A stretch of DNA of 64,000 nucleotides from Roseovarius sp. (GCA_021775255.1 JAJFIA010000013.1:1-64000); one strand, 5' to 3'; positions 24,401-32,768 are shown, counted from the first letter of the stretch. Made by a program: numbers and translations. The notes: generated by a model from the sequence alone, not told the origin.

Positions 24401-25455
24401 ACCGGGTTGAAATCCTGGGCAATGCCCAGCGGATTGAGGCGGTGCGGGTTGAACCCGAAAGCTATCGCCCGATTGATATTGATGAAATTCCCGCCCGGGT
24501 GCGGACATTCACGCCGCCTTCGCCGGTGACACCCTTGTTCATGGACCTGCCGCTGATGCTGGGCGATGAGGTGCCGCATGCGCCGCATCTGGCGGTGACG
24601 GCCAGGCCATGGCCGGGCACGGCAGCGCTGTATTCATCGGATGTGGATGCCAATTATCAGCTTAACCTGATCGTGCCCGCGCCCACCCCGGTTGGGATGA
24701 CGGAAAACCAGATGCCGCATGCCCGTGAAGGGGTGATTGACCGTGGCGATGGCCTGATCGTTAAAATGCTATCAGGACAGTTGGAAAGCGTGGGCGATGA
24801 GGAATTTCTGGCGGGGGCGAACCTATGTGCGATAGGCGATGGCACGCCGGATGGCTGGGAATTGTTCCAGTTTCGCGATGCCGAAATGATTGCCGAGGAC
24901 ACCTATTTCCTCAGCCACCGTTTGCGCGGTCAGGCGGGGACAAATTCGGCCCAGACCGGTGCCTGGCCGGTGGGGTCGATTGTTGTGCGGATGGATGGCA
25001 CGCCGTTGCAGATTGCCCTGGCCGAGGCCAAGCGCGGGCTGGCGCGGCATTACCGCGTCGGGCCGGGGGCACGGCCGGTGGATGACCCTTCATTTCAGCA
25101 TGCGGTGTTGGCGTTTGACGGCATCGGCCTGAGGCCCTACAGCCCGGCGCATTTGCGGGCAAGCGCGCAGGCATCTGGCGATATTGATTATAGCTGGATC
25201 CGGCGCACTCGCATTGGCGGTGATCGCTGGGATACGCCCGAGGTGCCGCTTGGCGAAGAAACTGAGCAATATCTGTTGCGGGTGATGCAGGGCACAAATG
25301 TGCTGCGCGAGGTGATAGTGAACACGCCTGATTGGACCTATAGCGCGGCGGATCAGGCCAGCGATGCCCTAAGCGGCGCGTTTGAGCTCAATGTGGCGCA
25401 AATATCGGCCAGCTTCGGCCCCGGTGTGTTTGCCATACTGGCACAATCCGCCTGA
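21436..25455 (+). CDS. GTA baseplate megatron / host specificity protein (g15)
   Basis: 1339 residues, the largest GTA protein. A glycine- and alanine-rich hydrophobic N-terminus (about 1-40, VGGSIGGSVLGISSAAIGRFAGAVIG) resembles a membrane-penetrating segment. The middle (about 430-760) is the GTA TIM-barrel-like (glycoside hydrolase-like) domain, with blocks VGGVESFCIGSEMRGLTQIRG, YAADWSEYFGFHP and IDFIGIDNYVPLSDW. Then comes the Phage-tail_3-type beta region and a C-terminal receptor-facing part. In RcGTA this trimer makes the central spike of the baseplate. It ends the cluster; a type-B palindrome follows 6 nt after the stop. Confidence 0.95.
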   Translation: MATIVLSSVGAAVGGSIGGSVLGISSAAIGRFAGAVIGRSIDQRLLGQGSDVVETGRVNRLRLTGAGEGEAVAQVYGRMRVSGQVIWATEFQENVTTTGGRRGGKGAPKPPTPTQRNFSYSISLAIALSEGEISHVGRVWADGSEIAPDSLNMRVYRGTMDQLPDSKMEAVEGAGLVPAYRGTAYVVIEDLDLATFGNRVPQLTFEVTRPSQPFQEGYELDPAHGIKAVAMLPGSGEYALATTPVNINFGFGTGGLANVNSASAKADFATSLENLTGEIPGCRGASLVVSWIGDDLRSNLATIRPKLEQKDFDSSNMPWQVSGLTRQTAQLVARDGDDRPVYGGTPADASVIEAILALQQSGKDVMYYPFILMEQTANNGLPDPYSDAPDQAILPWRGRITLSKAPGQPGSPDGTAAADAEVAAFFGTAQASDFIIGPVNPAPDPNAPQNGAIELLSFGGAVKQSPITYNGPDEWGYRRFILHQAALCAAVGGVESFCIGSEMRGLTQIRGANNSFPAVTALIDLATEVRALLGPDVKISYAADWSEYFGFHPQDGSGDIFFHLDPLWADNNIDFIGIDNYVPLSDWREGQDHLDANFGAIYKLDYLQSNIEGGEGFDWFYHSPEAREAQIRTPVFDSAYEEHWIFRFKDFHGFWLNSHHERVGGVRAGLPTDWVPQSKPFRFTEFGCAAVDKGSNQPNKFVDAKSSESSLPNFSDGRRDDLIQHQYLRAMTGYWNDPAHNPISIEYDAPMIDMEHAHVWAWDARPYPFFPNNRGLWSDGENYSRGHWITGRASSRSLASVVDEINIVAGLEHYDLSHLFGFVHGFLADRVGEARASLQPLQLRYGFDAVERDGILKFELRDGLLDMLLDPQFLVRDPELNAVLEETRGAAAEAAGRVRLRFIEADGNFEVIAEEAILPNEATHAVSTSEMPLVMTRAQGRQTVERWLSETQVSTDTLRLSLPPSKLQLGAGDIFGLPEDGGTGLFRIDRVEILGNAQRIEAVRVEPESYRPIDIDEIPARVRTFTPPSPVTPLFMDLPLMLGDEVPHAPHLAVTARPWPGTAALYSSDVDANYQLNLIVPAPTPVGMTENQMPHAREGVIDRGDGLIVKMLSGQLESVGDEEFLAGANLCAIGDGTPDGWELFQFRDAEMIAEDTYFLSHRLRGQAGTNSAQTGAWPVGSIVVRMDGTPLQIALAEAKRGLARHYRVGPGARPVDDPSFQHAVLAFDGIGLRPYSPAHLRASAQASGDIDYSWIRRTRIGGDRWDTPEVPLGEETEQYLLRVMQGTNVLREVIVNTPDWTYSAADQASDALSGAFELNVAQISASFGPGVFAILAQSA

Positions 25456-25460
25456 CCGCC

Positions 25461-25527
25461 CGCGTCCCGGCCCCCGCGCCGGGACCTCTCCTCAGACCGG
25501 GAGGTCCCGGATCAAGTCCGGGACGCG
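25461..25527. repeat. palindromic repeat pair, family B, after g15
   Basis: Arm 1 (25461-25488) begins CGCGTCCCGG and ends CCGGGACCTC; arm 2 (25501-25527) is its inverted counterpart, GAGGTCCCGG, ATCAAGT, CCGGGACGCG. Each arm is itself a hairpin. The same unit recurs at 32769-32830. The centre of arm 1 differs (CCCCCGCG), so one half has diverged. It lies between the end of the GTA cluster and the convergent DksA-like gene and could act as a terminator or boundary. Confidence 0.85.
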
Positions 25528-25536
25528 CGGGGTGCA

Positions 25537-25893
25537 TTACCCGCTGGCGCATTGGATGCATCTTGTGGCCGCCGGATCAAACTCAAGCCGTTTCAATGCA
25601 ATTTCCTCGCCGCAATCCTCGCAATAGCCGTATTCGCCGTCTGCCATGCGCCGCAACGCCGCCTTCAGGCGGCTTTTTTGCGTTTGCCTGCGCGCGTGAT
25701 TTGCCTTGGCCATAGCCTGATTTTGCAACGCATCCATCCGGCTGAGCCGCCCAACGGCCTGCTGGTCAAGCTCGACCGTGGCCTGCCCGGCGGCCCCTGT
25801 TGCATCTTCCTCGTTCAGCTCATTCAGGCGTATGCGGATGATTTCACGGTATTTTTCAAACTCTGATTCATTCATTTCAGTTATCTTTGCCAT
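25537..25893 (-). CDS. TraR/DksA family zinc-finger protein
   Basis: 118 residues from MAKITEMNESEFEKYRE (a start 18 nt later is also possible; both have weak ribosome sites). A helical N-terminal coiled-coil region (about 10-75) is followed by the C4 zinc finger YCEDCGEEIALKRLEFDPAATRCIQC (about 90-115) of the DksA/TraR family, proteins that enter the RNA polymerase secondary channel. In the coiled coil I see no obvious D-x-x-D-A tip as in E. coli DksA, so it may be one of the short DksA-like paralogues. It is divergent from cysE and convergent with the GTA cluster. Confidence 0.88.
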   Translation of the reverse strand: MAKITEMNESEFEKYREIIRIRLNELNEEDATGAAGQATVELDQQAVGRLSRMDALQNQAMAKANHARRQTQKSRLKAALRRMADGEYGYCEDCGEEIALKRLEFDPAATRCIQCASG

Positions 25894-25907
25894 CACAGGT
25901 TTTGCAT

Positions 25908-25935
25908 TTTGCCATTCGTGCCTATCTGTTATAGT
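25908..25935 (+). promoter_or_regulatory. putative cysE promoter
   Basis: TTGCCA (25909-25914) and TATAGT (25930-25935) are separated by 15 nt, slightly short, and lie 25 nt before the chosen cysE start. The -10 is a near-perfect match. Confidence 0.45.
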
Positions 25936-25959
25936 CGGAGACGCGAAAGGAACATGCAA

Positions 25960-26766
25960 ATGGCAAAAACACAATCAAAACTGGCCGAGATTGATCCGGT
26001 CTGGGCGCGGCTGACATCTGAAGCTGCTGCTGCCATTGAGGCTGAGCCGCTGATGGGCGGCATGGTGCATTCCAGCATTCTGCATCATGCAACGCTCGAA
26101 TCGGCCCTGGCTTACCGGATTTCGCTCAAGCTCGCGTCAAATGAAATGCCCGAGCAGATTTTACGTGAGATATGTGATCAGGCTTTTGGCTCTGACCCTG
26201 AAATCGCTCTGGAATCGCGGGCCGATATTGTTGCGGTGTATGAGCGTGATCCGGCCTGCGACCGGTTTTTGCTGCCGATGTTGTTTTTCAAAGGCTTTCA
26301 GGCGGTGCAGGCCTACCGCGTGTCGCATTGGCTGTGGAAGAAAAATCGCAAGGATATGGCGCGGTTTTTTCAGATGCGCGCCTCGGAAGTTCTGGGGGTG
26401 GATATTCACCCGGCGGCAAAAATTGGCAAGGGCATCATGATTGACCATGCCCATTCTATCGTTATCGGTGAAACCGCCGTGGTCGGCGATAATGTGTCGA
26501 TGCTGCATTCCGTCACCCTTGGTGGCACCGGCAAGGAAGAAGAGGACCGCCACCCGAAAATTGGCTGCGGCGTGTTGATCGGGGCGGGCGCGAAGGTGCT
26601 GGGCAATATCAAGGTTGGGAATTGCAGCCGCATTGCCGCAGGTTCTGTGGTGCTTGAAGAAGTGCCGCCGTGCAAGACCGTGGCGGGCGTTCCGGCCAAG
26701 ATCGTTGGCGAGGCGGGATGTGATCAGCCTTCTGTAGCGATGGATCAGCTTTTGGGCGTTCGTTAA
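25960..26766 (+). CDS. cysE: serine O-acetyltransferase
   Basis: 268 residues. It makes O-acetylserine from serine and acetyl-CoA, the first step of cysteine synthesis. The N-terminal helical domain is DPVWARLTSEAAAAIEAEPLMGGMVHSSILHHATLESALAYRIS. A left-handed beta-helix of hexapeptide repeats follows (about 150-240: GVDIHPAAKIGKGIMIDHAHSIVIGETAVVGDNV), with the catalytic-type H in DHAH and the glycine-rich loop LGGTGKEEEDRHPKIG. The start MAKTQSKLAEIDPVW was chosen with AGGA at 8 nt; the frame extends further upstream without support. cysE downstream of the GTA cluster is a common arrangement in Rhodobacterales. Confidence 0.95.
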   Translation: MAKTQSKLAEIDPVWARLTSEAAAAIEAEPLMGGMVHSSILHHATLESALAYRISLKLASNEMPEQILREICDQAFGSDPEIALESRADIVAVYERDPACDRFLLPMLFFKGFQAVQAYRVSHWLWKKNRKDMARFFQMRASEVLGVDIHPAAKIGKGIMIDHAHSIVIGETAVVGDNVSMLHSVTLGGTGKEEEDRHPKIGCGVLIGAGAKVLGNIKVGNCSRIAAGSVVLEEVPPCKTVAGVPAKIVGEAGCDQPSVAMDQLLGVR

Positions 26767-26774
26767 TACGCGCG

Positions 26775-26805
26775 CGCCCCGCGGCCCGGCTCGGGTGGCG
26801 GGGCG
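26775..26805 (+). terminator. GC-rich hairpin between cysE and pdhC
   Basis: CGCCCCGC (26775-26782) and GCGGGGCG (26798-26805) pair, with an additional CCCG/CGGG inner stem. It sits between the convergent genes cysE and pdhC. The U-rich tail is weak (TGTGTTT). Confidence 0.55.
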
Positions 26806-26823
26806 GGATGTGTTTGACAGCTT

Positions 26824-28107
26824 CTAAGCTAGCATCACCATCGGGTTTTCGAGGTTGTCGACGATGGCCTGCAACAGCTCTGCCCCAAGCGCGCCGTCGA
26901 TGACGCGGTGATCGACACTCAAGGTGCAGGACATCATCGTGGCCACGGCCAATTCGCCATCCTCGCCCACGATGGGGCGTTGCTTGCCCGCCCCTACGGC
27001 CAGAATGGCGCCATGGGGCGGATTGATCACGGCATCGAAATTATCAATCCCCATCATGCCGAGATTGGAGATGGCAAAGCTGCCGCCCTGATATTCATGC
27101 GGCGCCAGCTTGCGGTCGCGGGCGCGGGTGGCGAGATCTTTCATCTCGGTCGAGAGCGCGGAAAGCGATTTCATTTCAGCATCCTGCAAGACCGGCGTGA
27201 AAAGGCCGCCTTCGATGGCCACGGCCACGGCCACGTCAGAATGCCGGAATTGCAGCACCTTATCGCCGGCCCATACCGCATTGGCGGCGGGCACAGATTG
27301 CAGCGCCAAAGCACAGGCCTTGATGATGAAATCATTGACGCTGAGCTTGACGCCCCGCGCCTCAAGCTGCTTGTTGAGCTGGCTGCGGAATTTCAACAGC
27401 GCATCCAGCTTTATCTCGCGGCGCAGGTAGAAATGCGGCACGGTCTGCTTGGCCTCGGTAAGGCGCGCGGCGATGATCTTGCGCATGCCGTCAAGGGCAA
27501 TCTCGCGGTAATCACGGCCCTCATACATGGCGGCGATTGCGCCTGTGGATGGCCCCGTGGGGGCAGGGGCGGCGGCTTGCGGCCCCGGTATGGTGGCAGT
27601 TGTACCAGGAGTGGCATTTTCCACATCGGCCTTGACGATGCGGCCATGCGGGCCTGAGCCGGTGATCTGCGTGAGGTCAAGGCCCTTGTCGGCCCCAATC
27701 CGGCGTGCCAGAGGCGAGGCGAAGATGCGGCTGCCGCTGGCGCTTTTTGGCGCTGCCGTGGCAGGCGGTGCAGCCGCAGCCGCAGGTGCAGCGGGGGCTT
27801 GGGGTTGAGGCCCCGGCTCGGTGGCCGGGGCGCGGGTGGTGCTGCCGATGTCATCGGCGCTTTCGCCGTCTTCCAGAAGCACCGCGATGGGCGTGTTCAC
27901 CTTGACGCCCTCAGAGCCGTCCGCCACCAGGATTTTGCCGATGGTGCCTTCGTCCACCGCCTCGAATTCCATCGTTGCCTTATCGGTTTCGATCTCGGCC
28001 AGAAGGTCGCCGGAGCTGACCGTATCGCCTTCTTTCACCAGCCATTTGGCCAATGTGCCCTCTTCCATCGTCGGCGACAGGGCGGGCATGAGAATTTCTA
28101 TTGGCAT
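26824..28107 (-). CDS. pdhC: pyruvate dehydrogenase E2, dihydrolipoamide acetyltransferase
   Basis: 427 residues. The E2 core of the pyruvate dehydrogenase complex transfers acetyl groups to CoA. Lipoyl domain at 1-80 with lipoyl-lysine in [10 protein letters not shown] (K43); an Ala/Pro-rich linker at about 90-125; E3/E1-binding domain at about 127-165 ([36 protein letters not shown]); catalytic domain from about 200, with the active-site DHRVIDGA near 395. The preceding gene pdhB carries an almost identical lipoyl domain. The stop is 12 nt from nothing else on this strand; it is the last gene of the operon, after a 12-nt gap from pdhB. Confidence 0.97.
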   Translation of the reverse strand: MPIEILMPALSPTMEEGTLAKWLVKEGDTVSSGDLLAEIETDKATMEFEAVDEGTIGKILVADGSEGVKVNTPIAVLLEDGESADDIGSTTRAPATEPGPQPQAPAAPAAAAAPPATAAPKSASGSRIFASPLARRIGADKGLDLTQITGSGPHGRIVKADVENATPGTTATIPGPQAAAPAPTGPSTGAIAAMYEGRDYREIALDGMRKIIAARLTEAKQTVPHFYLRREIKLDALLKFRSQLNKQLEARGVKLSVNDFIIKACALALQSVPAANAVWAGDKVLQFRHSDVAVAVAIEGGLFTPVLQDAEMKSLSALSTEMKDLATRARDRKLAPHEYQGGSFAISNLGMMGIDNFDAVINPPHGAILAVGAGKQRPIVGEDGELAVATMMSCTLSVDHRVIDGALGAELLQAIVDNLENPMVMLA

Positions 28108-28119
28108 CGCGTGTCTCCT

Positions 28120-29505
28120 TCAGCGGTAGGTCACTTGTTTGACGGCATTGATCACCTCATCGGTGGTCACCAAAGCCAGTTTTTCAAGATTGGCGGCATA
28201 GGGCATCGGCACGTCCTTGCCGGTGCAGTTGATCACTGGCGCATCAAGATAATCAAATGCGCGCTCCATGATGGTGGCGCTCAGGTGATTGCTGATCGAG
28301 GCCACGGGCCAGCCCTCTTCGACGGTGACACAGCGGTTGGTTTTCATCACGCTTGCCAGCACCGTATCGTAATCGAGCGGGCGCAGGGTGCGCAGATCAA
28401 TCACCTCGGCGGAGATGCCTTCATCAGCCAACCTGTCAGCCGCCTCAAGCGCATATGTCATGCCGATGCCAAAGCTCACGATTGTCACATCCGAGCCCTC
28501 GCGCCAGACGCGCGCCTTGCCGAACGGCACGGTGAAATCATCCAGCTTGGGCACCTCAAAGCTTTTGCCATAAAGGATTTCGTTTTCCAGAAAGATCACC
28601 GGGTTGGGATCACGAATGGCGGATTTCAACAGGCCTTTGGCGTCAGAGGCCGAATAGGGCATCACCACTTTCAGCCCCGGCACCTGCGCATACCAGGCAG
28701 CGTAATCCTGAGAATGCTGCGCGCCGACGCGGGCGGCAGCACCGTTGGGGCCGCGAAACACGATCGGGCAGCCCATCTGACCGCCGGACATATAAAGCGT
28801 CTTGGCGGCGGAATTGATGATCTGATCAATCGCCTGCATGGCAAAATTCCAGGTCATGAATTCAACAATCGGGCGCAGGCCGCCAAGGGCAGCCCCAACG
28901 CCGATGCCGGCAAAGCCGTGCTCGGTTATCGGTGTGTCGATCACCCGTTTGGCGCTGAATTCTTCCAGCAGGTTTTGGGTGATTTTATAAGCGCCCTGAT
29001 ATTCGGCCACTTCCTCGCCCATGATGAACACATCTTCCGAGCGGCGCATTTCCTCGGCCATGGCCGCGTTCAGCGCCTCGCGTACGGTCTGCATTTCCAT
29101 CTCGGTGCCCTCGGGCCAGTCAGGTTCCACCGCAGGCGGAACCTGTCCCGCACTTGATGCGGGACCTGTTGCGGTTTTCGCCTCCGCCGGGGCTTTTATC
29201 GGCTGAGGCCCCGGCTCGGGGGCCGGGGCGGGCGCCTCGCTCGCAATATCGTCCGCGCTCTCGCCCTCTTCCAGCAACACCGCGATGGGGGTGTTTACCT
29301 TGACGCCCTCGGTGCCATCCGGCACCAGGATTTTGCCGATTGTGCCTTCATCGACAGCTTCAAATTCCATCGTGGCCTTGTCCGTTTCAATCTCGGCCAT
29401 GATGTCACCGCTGGCAACGCTATCGCCCTCTTTTACCAGCCATTTGGCCAATGTGCCTTCTTCCATCGTTGGTGACAGGGCAGGCATCAGAATTTCTGTT
29501 GGCAT
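28120..29505 (-). CDS. pdhB: pyruvate dehydrogenase E1 beta subunit with N-terminal lipoyl domain
   Basis: 461 residues, longer than the ~330 of plain E1 beta because an E2-like lipoyl domain (1-80, lipoyl-lysine in [10 protein letters not shown]) is fused in front, as known in several alphaproteobacteria. The E1 beta part starts near residue 135 ([37 protein letters not shown]) and contains TPIAEHGF-like [27 protein letters not shown]. The linker around residues 114-129 is encoded by two palindromes (29121-29165), one similar to the dispersed family-B repeat, so part of the linker may be an inserted element. It forms the alpha2beta2 E1 with PdhA. Confidence 0.96.
   Translation of the reverse strand: MPTEILMPALSPTMEEGTLAKWLVKEGDSVASGDIMAEIETDKATMEFEAVDEGTIGKILVPDGTEGVKVNTPIAVLLEEGESADDIASEAPAPAPEPGPQPIKAPAEAKTATGPASSAGQVPPAVEPDWPEGTEMEMQTVREALNAAMAEEMRRSEDVFIMGEEVAEYQGAYKITQNLLEEFSAKRVIDTPITEHGFAGIGVGAALGGLRPIVEFMTWNFAMQAIDQIINSAAKTLYMSGGQMGCPIVFRGPNGAAARVGAQHSQDYAAWYAQVPGLKVVMPYSASDAKGLLKSAIRDPNPVIFLENEILYGKSFEVPKLDDFTVPFGKARVWREGSDVTIVSFGIGMTYALEAADRLADEGISAEVIDLRTLRPLDYDTVLASVMKTNRCVTVEEGWPVASISNHLSATIMERAFDYLDAPVINCTGKDVPMPYAANLEKLALVTTDEVINAVKQVTYR
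29121..29165. repeat. palindromic element inside the pdhB linker
   Basis: GTCCCGCA, CTTGA, TGCGGGAC (29145-29165) is a perfect 8-bp hairpin with the same CTTGA core as family B (TCCCGGACTTGATCCGGGA). Directly adjacent is CAGGTTCC (29121-29128) with GGAACCTG (29138-29145). Together they encode about 16 linker residues in frame, between the lipoyl and E1 beta domains. Confidence 0.7.
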
Positions 29506-29532
29506 GTTGTTTTCTCCTGAAATATCTGACGC

Positions 29533-30528
29533 TTATGCGTCTGCGTAGATGTCAGTCCAAAGCTCGGCAGGGGCGGGCTCGGGGCTGTCCTTGGCAAATT
29601 CTGCCGCGGTGTTGACGATGCTCTTGATGTCTTTGTCAATCGTTTTGAGATCGGCTTCAGACGCGTGTTTGCCCTTGAGCAGCAATTCGCGCACATGCTC
29701 GATCGCGTCTTTTTCGTCGCGCATTTTCTGCACCTCTTCACGGGTGCGGTATTTTGCCGGGTCCGACATGGAATGGCCGCGGTAGCGGTAGGTCTTGACC
29801 TCAAGAATGTAAGGGCCCTTGCCCGCGCGACAATGCGCCGTGGCCTTTTCCCCGGCGGCTTTTACCTCTTCAACCCGCATGCCATCCACCGCTTCGCCGG
29901 GTATGCCAAATGCCTCGCCGCGGGTGTATATATCCGGGCTGGAAGTTGAGCGTTTTTGCGCCGTACCCATGGCATAATGGTTGTTCTCGATCACGAAGAT
30001 CACCGGCAATTGCCACAGGGCGGCCATGTTGAAGGTCTCATAAACCTGCCCCTGATTGGCCGCGCCGTCACCGAAATAGGTGAAGGTCACGTTGTCATTG
30101 CCGCGATATTTATCGGAAAATGCCAGCCCCGCGCCAAGCGGGACATTGGCACCGACAATGCCGTGGCCACCGTAAAAATGCTTGTCCTTCGAGAACATAT
30201 GCATCGAGCCGCCCTTGCCGCGTGAATAGCCGCCTTCACGGCCAGCAAGCTCGGCCATGACACCGTTGGGATCCATGCCACAGGCCAGCATATGGCCGTG
30301 ATCGCGGTAGGTGGTGATGCGTTTGTCACCGTCTTTGGCGGCGGCCTCAAGCCCGACAACAACCGCCTCCTGTCCGATGTATAAATGGCAGAACCCGCCA
30401 ATAAGGCCCATGCCGTAGAGCTGCCCGGCCTTTTCCTCGAATCGGCGGATCAGAAGCATGTCATAATAGAATTGTTTCAGTTCATCGGCGGAAGCGTTTG
30501 ATTTCTTTGCGCTTTTCCTGGTGGCCAT
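29533..30528 (-). CDS. pdhA: pyruvate dehydrogenase E1 alpha subunit
   Basis: 331 residues. With PdhB it decarboxylates pyruvate using thiamine diphosphate. The TPP-binding motif is at about 165-195: FGDGAANQGQVYETFNMAALWQLPVIFVIENN. Other blocks: LLIRRFEEKAGQLYGMGLIGGFCHLYIGQEA near the N-terminus, KGGSMHMFSKDKHFYGGHGIVGANVPLGAGLAF, and the phosphorylation-loop-like YRYRGHSMSDPAKYRTREEV. First gene of pdhABC, 27 nt before pdhB. An 8-nt inverted repeat lies 24 nt upstream of the start codon. Confidence 0.97.
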   Translation of the reverse strand: MATRKSAKKSNASADELKQFYYDMLLIRRFEEKAGQLYGMGLIGGFCHLYIGQEAVVVGLEAAAKDGDKRITTYRDHGHMLACGMDPNGVMAELAGREGGYSRGKGGSMHMFSKDKHFYGGHGIVGANVPLGAGLAFSDKYRGNDNVTFTYFGDGAANQGQVYETFNMAALWQLPVIFVIENNHYAMGTAQKRSTSSPDIYTRGEAFGIPGEAVDGMRVEEVKAAGEKATAHCRAGKGPYILEVKTYRYRGHSMSDPAKYRTREEVQKMRDEKDAIEHVRELLLKGKHASEADLKTIDKDIKSIVNTAAEFAKDSPEPAPAELWTDIYADA

Positions 30529-30551
30529 TTTGTTGGACTCCCCTTTGAGAA

Positions 30552-30575
30552 AAGTAGTTTAGCATTTAACTACTT
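30552..30575 (-). promoter_or_regulatory. inverted repeat upstream of pdhA, candidate operator
   Basis: AAGTAGTT (30552-30559) and AACTACTT (30568-30575) are perfect inverted arms around 8 nt, just upstream of the pdhA ribosome site. Size and position suit a dimeric repressor site. The binding protein is unknown. Confidence 0.4.
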
Positions 30576-30696
30576 CATACACTATTCAATGCGCTCTGAC
30601 GAGATGATTTTTTATAGCGGTGTTATCAGGGGCGGGGGCGGGGGCTCATCCGCCCTTACAGGCGGCCTCGCATTGGGGCACATAGCTGGCTGTGAT

Positions 30697-30996
30697 TTAC
30701 CTGATCACAATCTCATCGCTGCGCAGCAGGCCAAGCACATCGCGCGCCTGCTGATCCAGCAAATCCAGATCAAGATAATCGTCTGACAGGCGGTGGGTGA
30801 GGTTTTCCATCCGCGCGACCTGAGCTTGCAGATCATCAAGCCGGGCCTGCAAGGCATGGCTTTCGGCCTCGATCTCGGCGCGGCGAAACAGGCCGTAATC
30901 ACCCTGCACCGCGGCAAATGTGAAATAGAGCCCAAGGCTGAAGGCCAGAGCGAAATAGATCAATGCGCCAAAGGCCGGCTTTTTGCGGGATGTCAT
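30697..30996 (-). CDS. ftsB: FtsB/DivIC-family cell division protein
   Basis: 99 residues. Single N-terminal membrane helix (GALIYFALAFSLGLYFTFAAV, about 9-30) followed by a coiled coil (about 38-75: AEIEAESHALQARLDDLQAQVARMENLTHRL) and a short C-terminal segment DYLDLDLLDQQARDVLGLLRSDEIVI, the septum-formation-initiator layout. It works with FtsL and FtsQ at the division septum in the inner membrane. The start MTSRKKPAFG was chosen with GAGG 9 nt upstream; a longer frame of 16 residues exists. ftsB before pdhA is the usual order in Rhodobacterales. Confidence 0.88.
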   Translation of the reverse strand: MTSRKKPAFGALIYFALAFSLGLYFTFAAVQGDYGLFRRAEIEAESHALQARLDDLQAQVARMENLTHRLSDDYLDLDLLDQQARDVLGLLRSDEIVIR

Positions 30997-31127
30997 CACT
31001 TGCGCCTCAATTTCCGCCTCTGTCGGTCGGGCGGTGACCTGCACCGTGGCACAGTTTTGCAGCTTTGTGAATCCCCTTTCACTGAAATATCAATGCAGGC
31101 TAGGCTTTATTCAAAGGAGAGTCGCTT

Positions 31128-32753
31128 ATGTCACAGTCGGATCCATATGGCCTGCCGCCTGCTCGGGAGGTGATCAATCAACCGGCAATACGCCAGGATG
31201 CGGATTTGTGGCGCGATGATCCGGCGTTGCAGGCCCATGCGGTGGCCGCGGGGGCGGATGCGGGGCATCTTGCGGCATATGGCGCCCAAATGGGCCTCTC
31301 TGAGATGCGCGAGGCCGGTTGGCTGGCCAATCGTAACAAGCCTGAGCCCGAGCTTTTCGATACCGGCGGGCGGCGGCTGGATCAGGTGCGGTTTCATCCG
31401 GCGTATCATCAACTGATGCGGGCGGGGATTGAAGCCGGATATGCGGCGCTTGCCTGGGAGGGCCATGAGGGCGGCCATGCGACCCATGCGGCGATGGTTT
31501 ATCTGACATCACAGGTTGAGCCGGGCGTGTGCTGCCCGATGACGATGACCTATGCCGCCGTGCCCGCCCTGCGCGCCGATCAGGCGATATTCGATCACTG
31601 GGGGCCGAAGCTGACGGCGCGGATATATGACCCGGAGGCGAAACCTCTGGATCGCAAATCCGGGGCGACCATGGGCATGGCGATGACGGAAAAGCAGGGC
31701 GGCTCGGATTTGCGATCCAACAGTACCACGGCCACGCCGGAGGGGGATTTTTACCGGCTGGAAGGGCATAAATGGTTTTGCTCGGCGCCGATGTCGGACG
31801 GGTTTCTCACATTGGCGCAGGCGCCGGACGGGCTGACCTGTTTTGTGGTGCCGCGCTGGCTGGAAGGGGGGCGCAACGGCATTCATATCCAGCGCCTCAA
31901 GGACAAGCTGGGCAATCACGCCAATGCCTCGGCCGAGATCGAATATCACGGCGCGCTGGCGCAGCGGCTGGGCGATGAAGGGGCCGGGATCAGCACCATT
32001 ATCGAAATGGTGCATCACACAAGGCTGGATACGGCCATGGCCCCCGCCGGGCTGATGCGGGCCGCACTTGATCAGGCGCAGTACTGGGCGCGGCACCGCT
32101 CGGCCTTTCAAAAAACCCTGATTGATCAGCCGCTTATGCGGGCGGTGCTGGCCGATCTGGTGCTGGATTGGGAGGGGGCGCTGGCGCTGGGCCTTTATGT
32201 GGCGAAGGCGTTCGATGGCATGTCTGAGCGCACGCGCGCCTTTGCCCGGCTGGGGGTGGCTCTGGCCAAGTTTCTAAGCAACAAGCTTTGCCCCAACCTG
32301 GTTTATGAGGCGATGGAGGTGCTGGGCGGCATGGGTTATGTCGAGGACACCGGCCTGCCGCTTCTTTATCGCGAGGCACCGCTGAATTCGATCTGGGAAG
32401 GCTCGGGCAATGTGATCTGTCTGGATATTTTGCGCACATTGCGGCGCGCACCATTGGCGGCTGAGGTGCTAAGCGATGAGTTGGAAAAGGCCAGCGGAGT
32501 AAATCACCGCTATGATGCGGCAATGAAGGCGCACAGGCAGCGCTTTCCCGAATTGCCGGATGATGCCCTGGCGCGGTGGTTTGCCGAAAGCCTGGCCACG
32601 TTGCTCACGGCCTCGGTTCTGATCCGCCATGCGCCGACCCCTGTATCGGATGCCTATGTGGCGACCCGGCTCATGGGCGAACGCGGCCGGGTTGCCGGGG
32701 CCATATCGGGGGTGGATTTCAGCGCAATACTGGCGCGTCTGGGAGAGACGTAG
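31128..32753 (+). CDS. AidB-like acyl-CoA dehydrogenase
   Basis: 541 residues. Acyl-CoA dehydrogenase family, AidB/isovaleryl-type subgroup: long N-terminal part (PYGLPPAREVINQPAIRQDADLWRDDPALQ), the FAD-binding block ATMGMAMTEKQGGSDLRSNST (about 185-205), KWFCSAPMSDGFLTLAQAP, and C-terminal VYEAMEVLGGMGYVEDTGLPLLYREAPLNSIWEGSGNVICLDILR (about 390-435), the glutamate-containing region typical of AidB. E. coli AidB is a DNA-binding flavoprotein of the adaptive response. The substrate of this one is unknown; it may be a true dehydrogenase. AAGGAGAG ribosome site. Monocistronic, ending at a family-B repeat. Confidence 0.88.
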   Translation: MSQSDPYGLPPAREVINQPAIRQDADLWRDDPALQAHAVAAGADAGHLAAYGAQMGLSEMREAGWLANRNKPEPELFDTGGRRLDQVRFHPAYHQLMRAGIEAGYAALAWEGHEGGHATHAAMVYLTSQVEPGVCCPMTMTYAAVPALRADQAIFDHWGPKLTARIYDPEAKPLDRKSGATMGMAMTEKQGGSDLRSNSTTATPEGDFYRLEGHKWFCSAPMSDGFLTLAQAPDGLTCFVVPRWLEGGRNGIHIQRLKDKLGNHANASAEIEYHGALAQRLGDEGAGISTIIEMVHHTRLDTAMAPAGLMRAALDQAQYWARHRSAFQKTLIDQPLMRAVLADLVLDWEGALALGLYVAKAFDGMSERTRAFARLGVALAKFLSNKLCPNLVYEAMEVLGGMGYVEDTGLPLLYREAPLNSIWEGSGNVICLDILRTLRRAPLAAEVLSDELEKASGVNHRYDAAMKAHRQRFPELPDDALARWFAESLATLLTASVLIRHAPTPVSDAYVATRLMGERGRVAGAISGVDFSAILARLGET

Positions 32754-32768
32754 CATTCTACTCCGGCG

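Noticed and set aside
10182-25455. Intact prophage
   Set aside because: Only head, connector and tail genes in exact RcGTA order are present, with no integrase, repressor, replication, lysis genes or att sites. A GTA fits better.
27799-29157. 452-codon plus-strand ORF opposite pdhB and pdhC
   Set aside because: Antisense of two clear enzyme genes; no recognisable motifs and no ribosome site.
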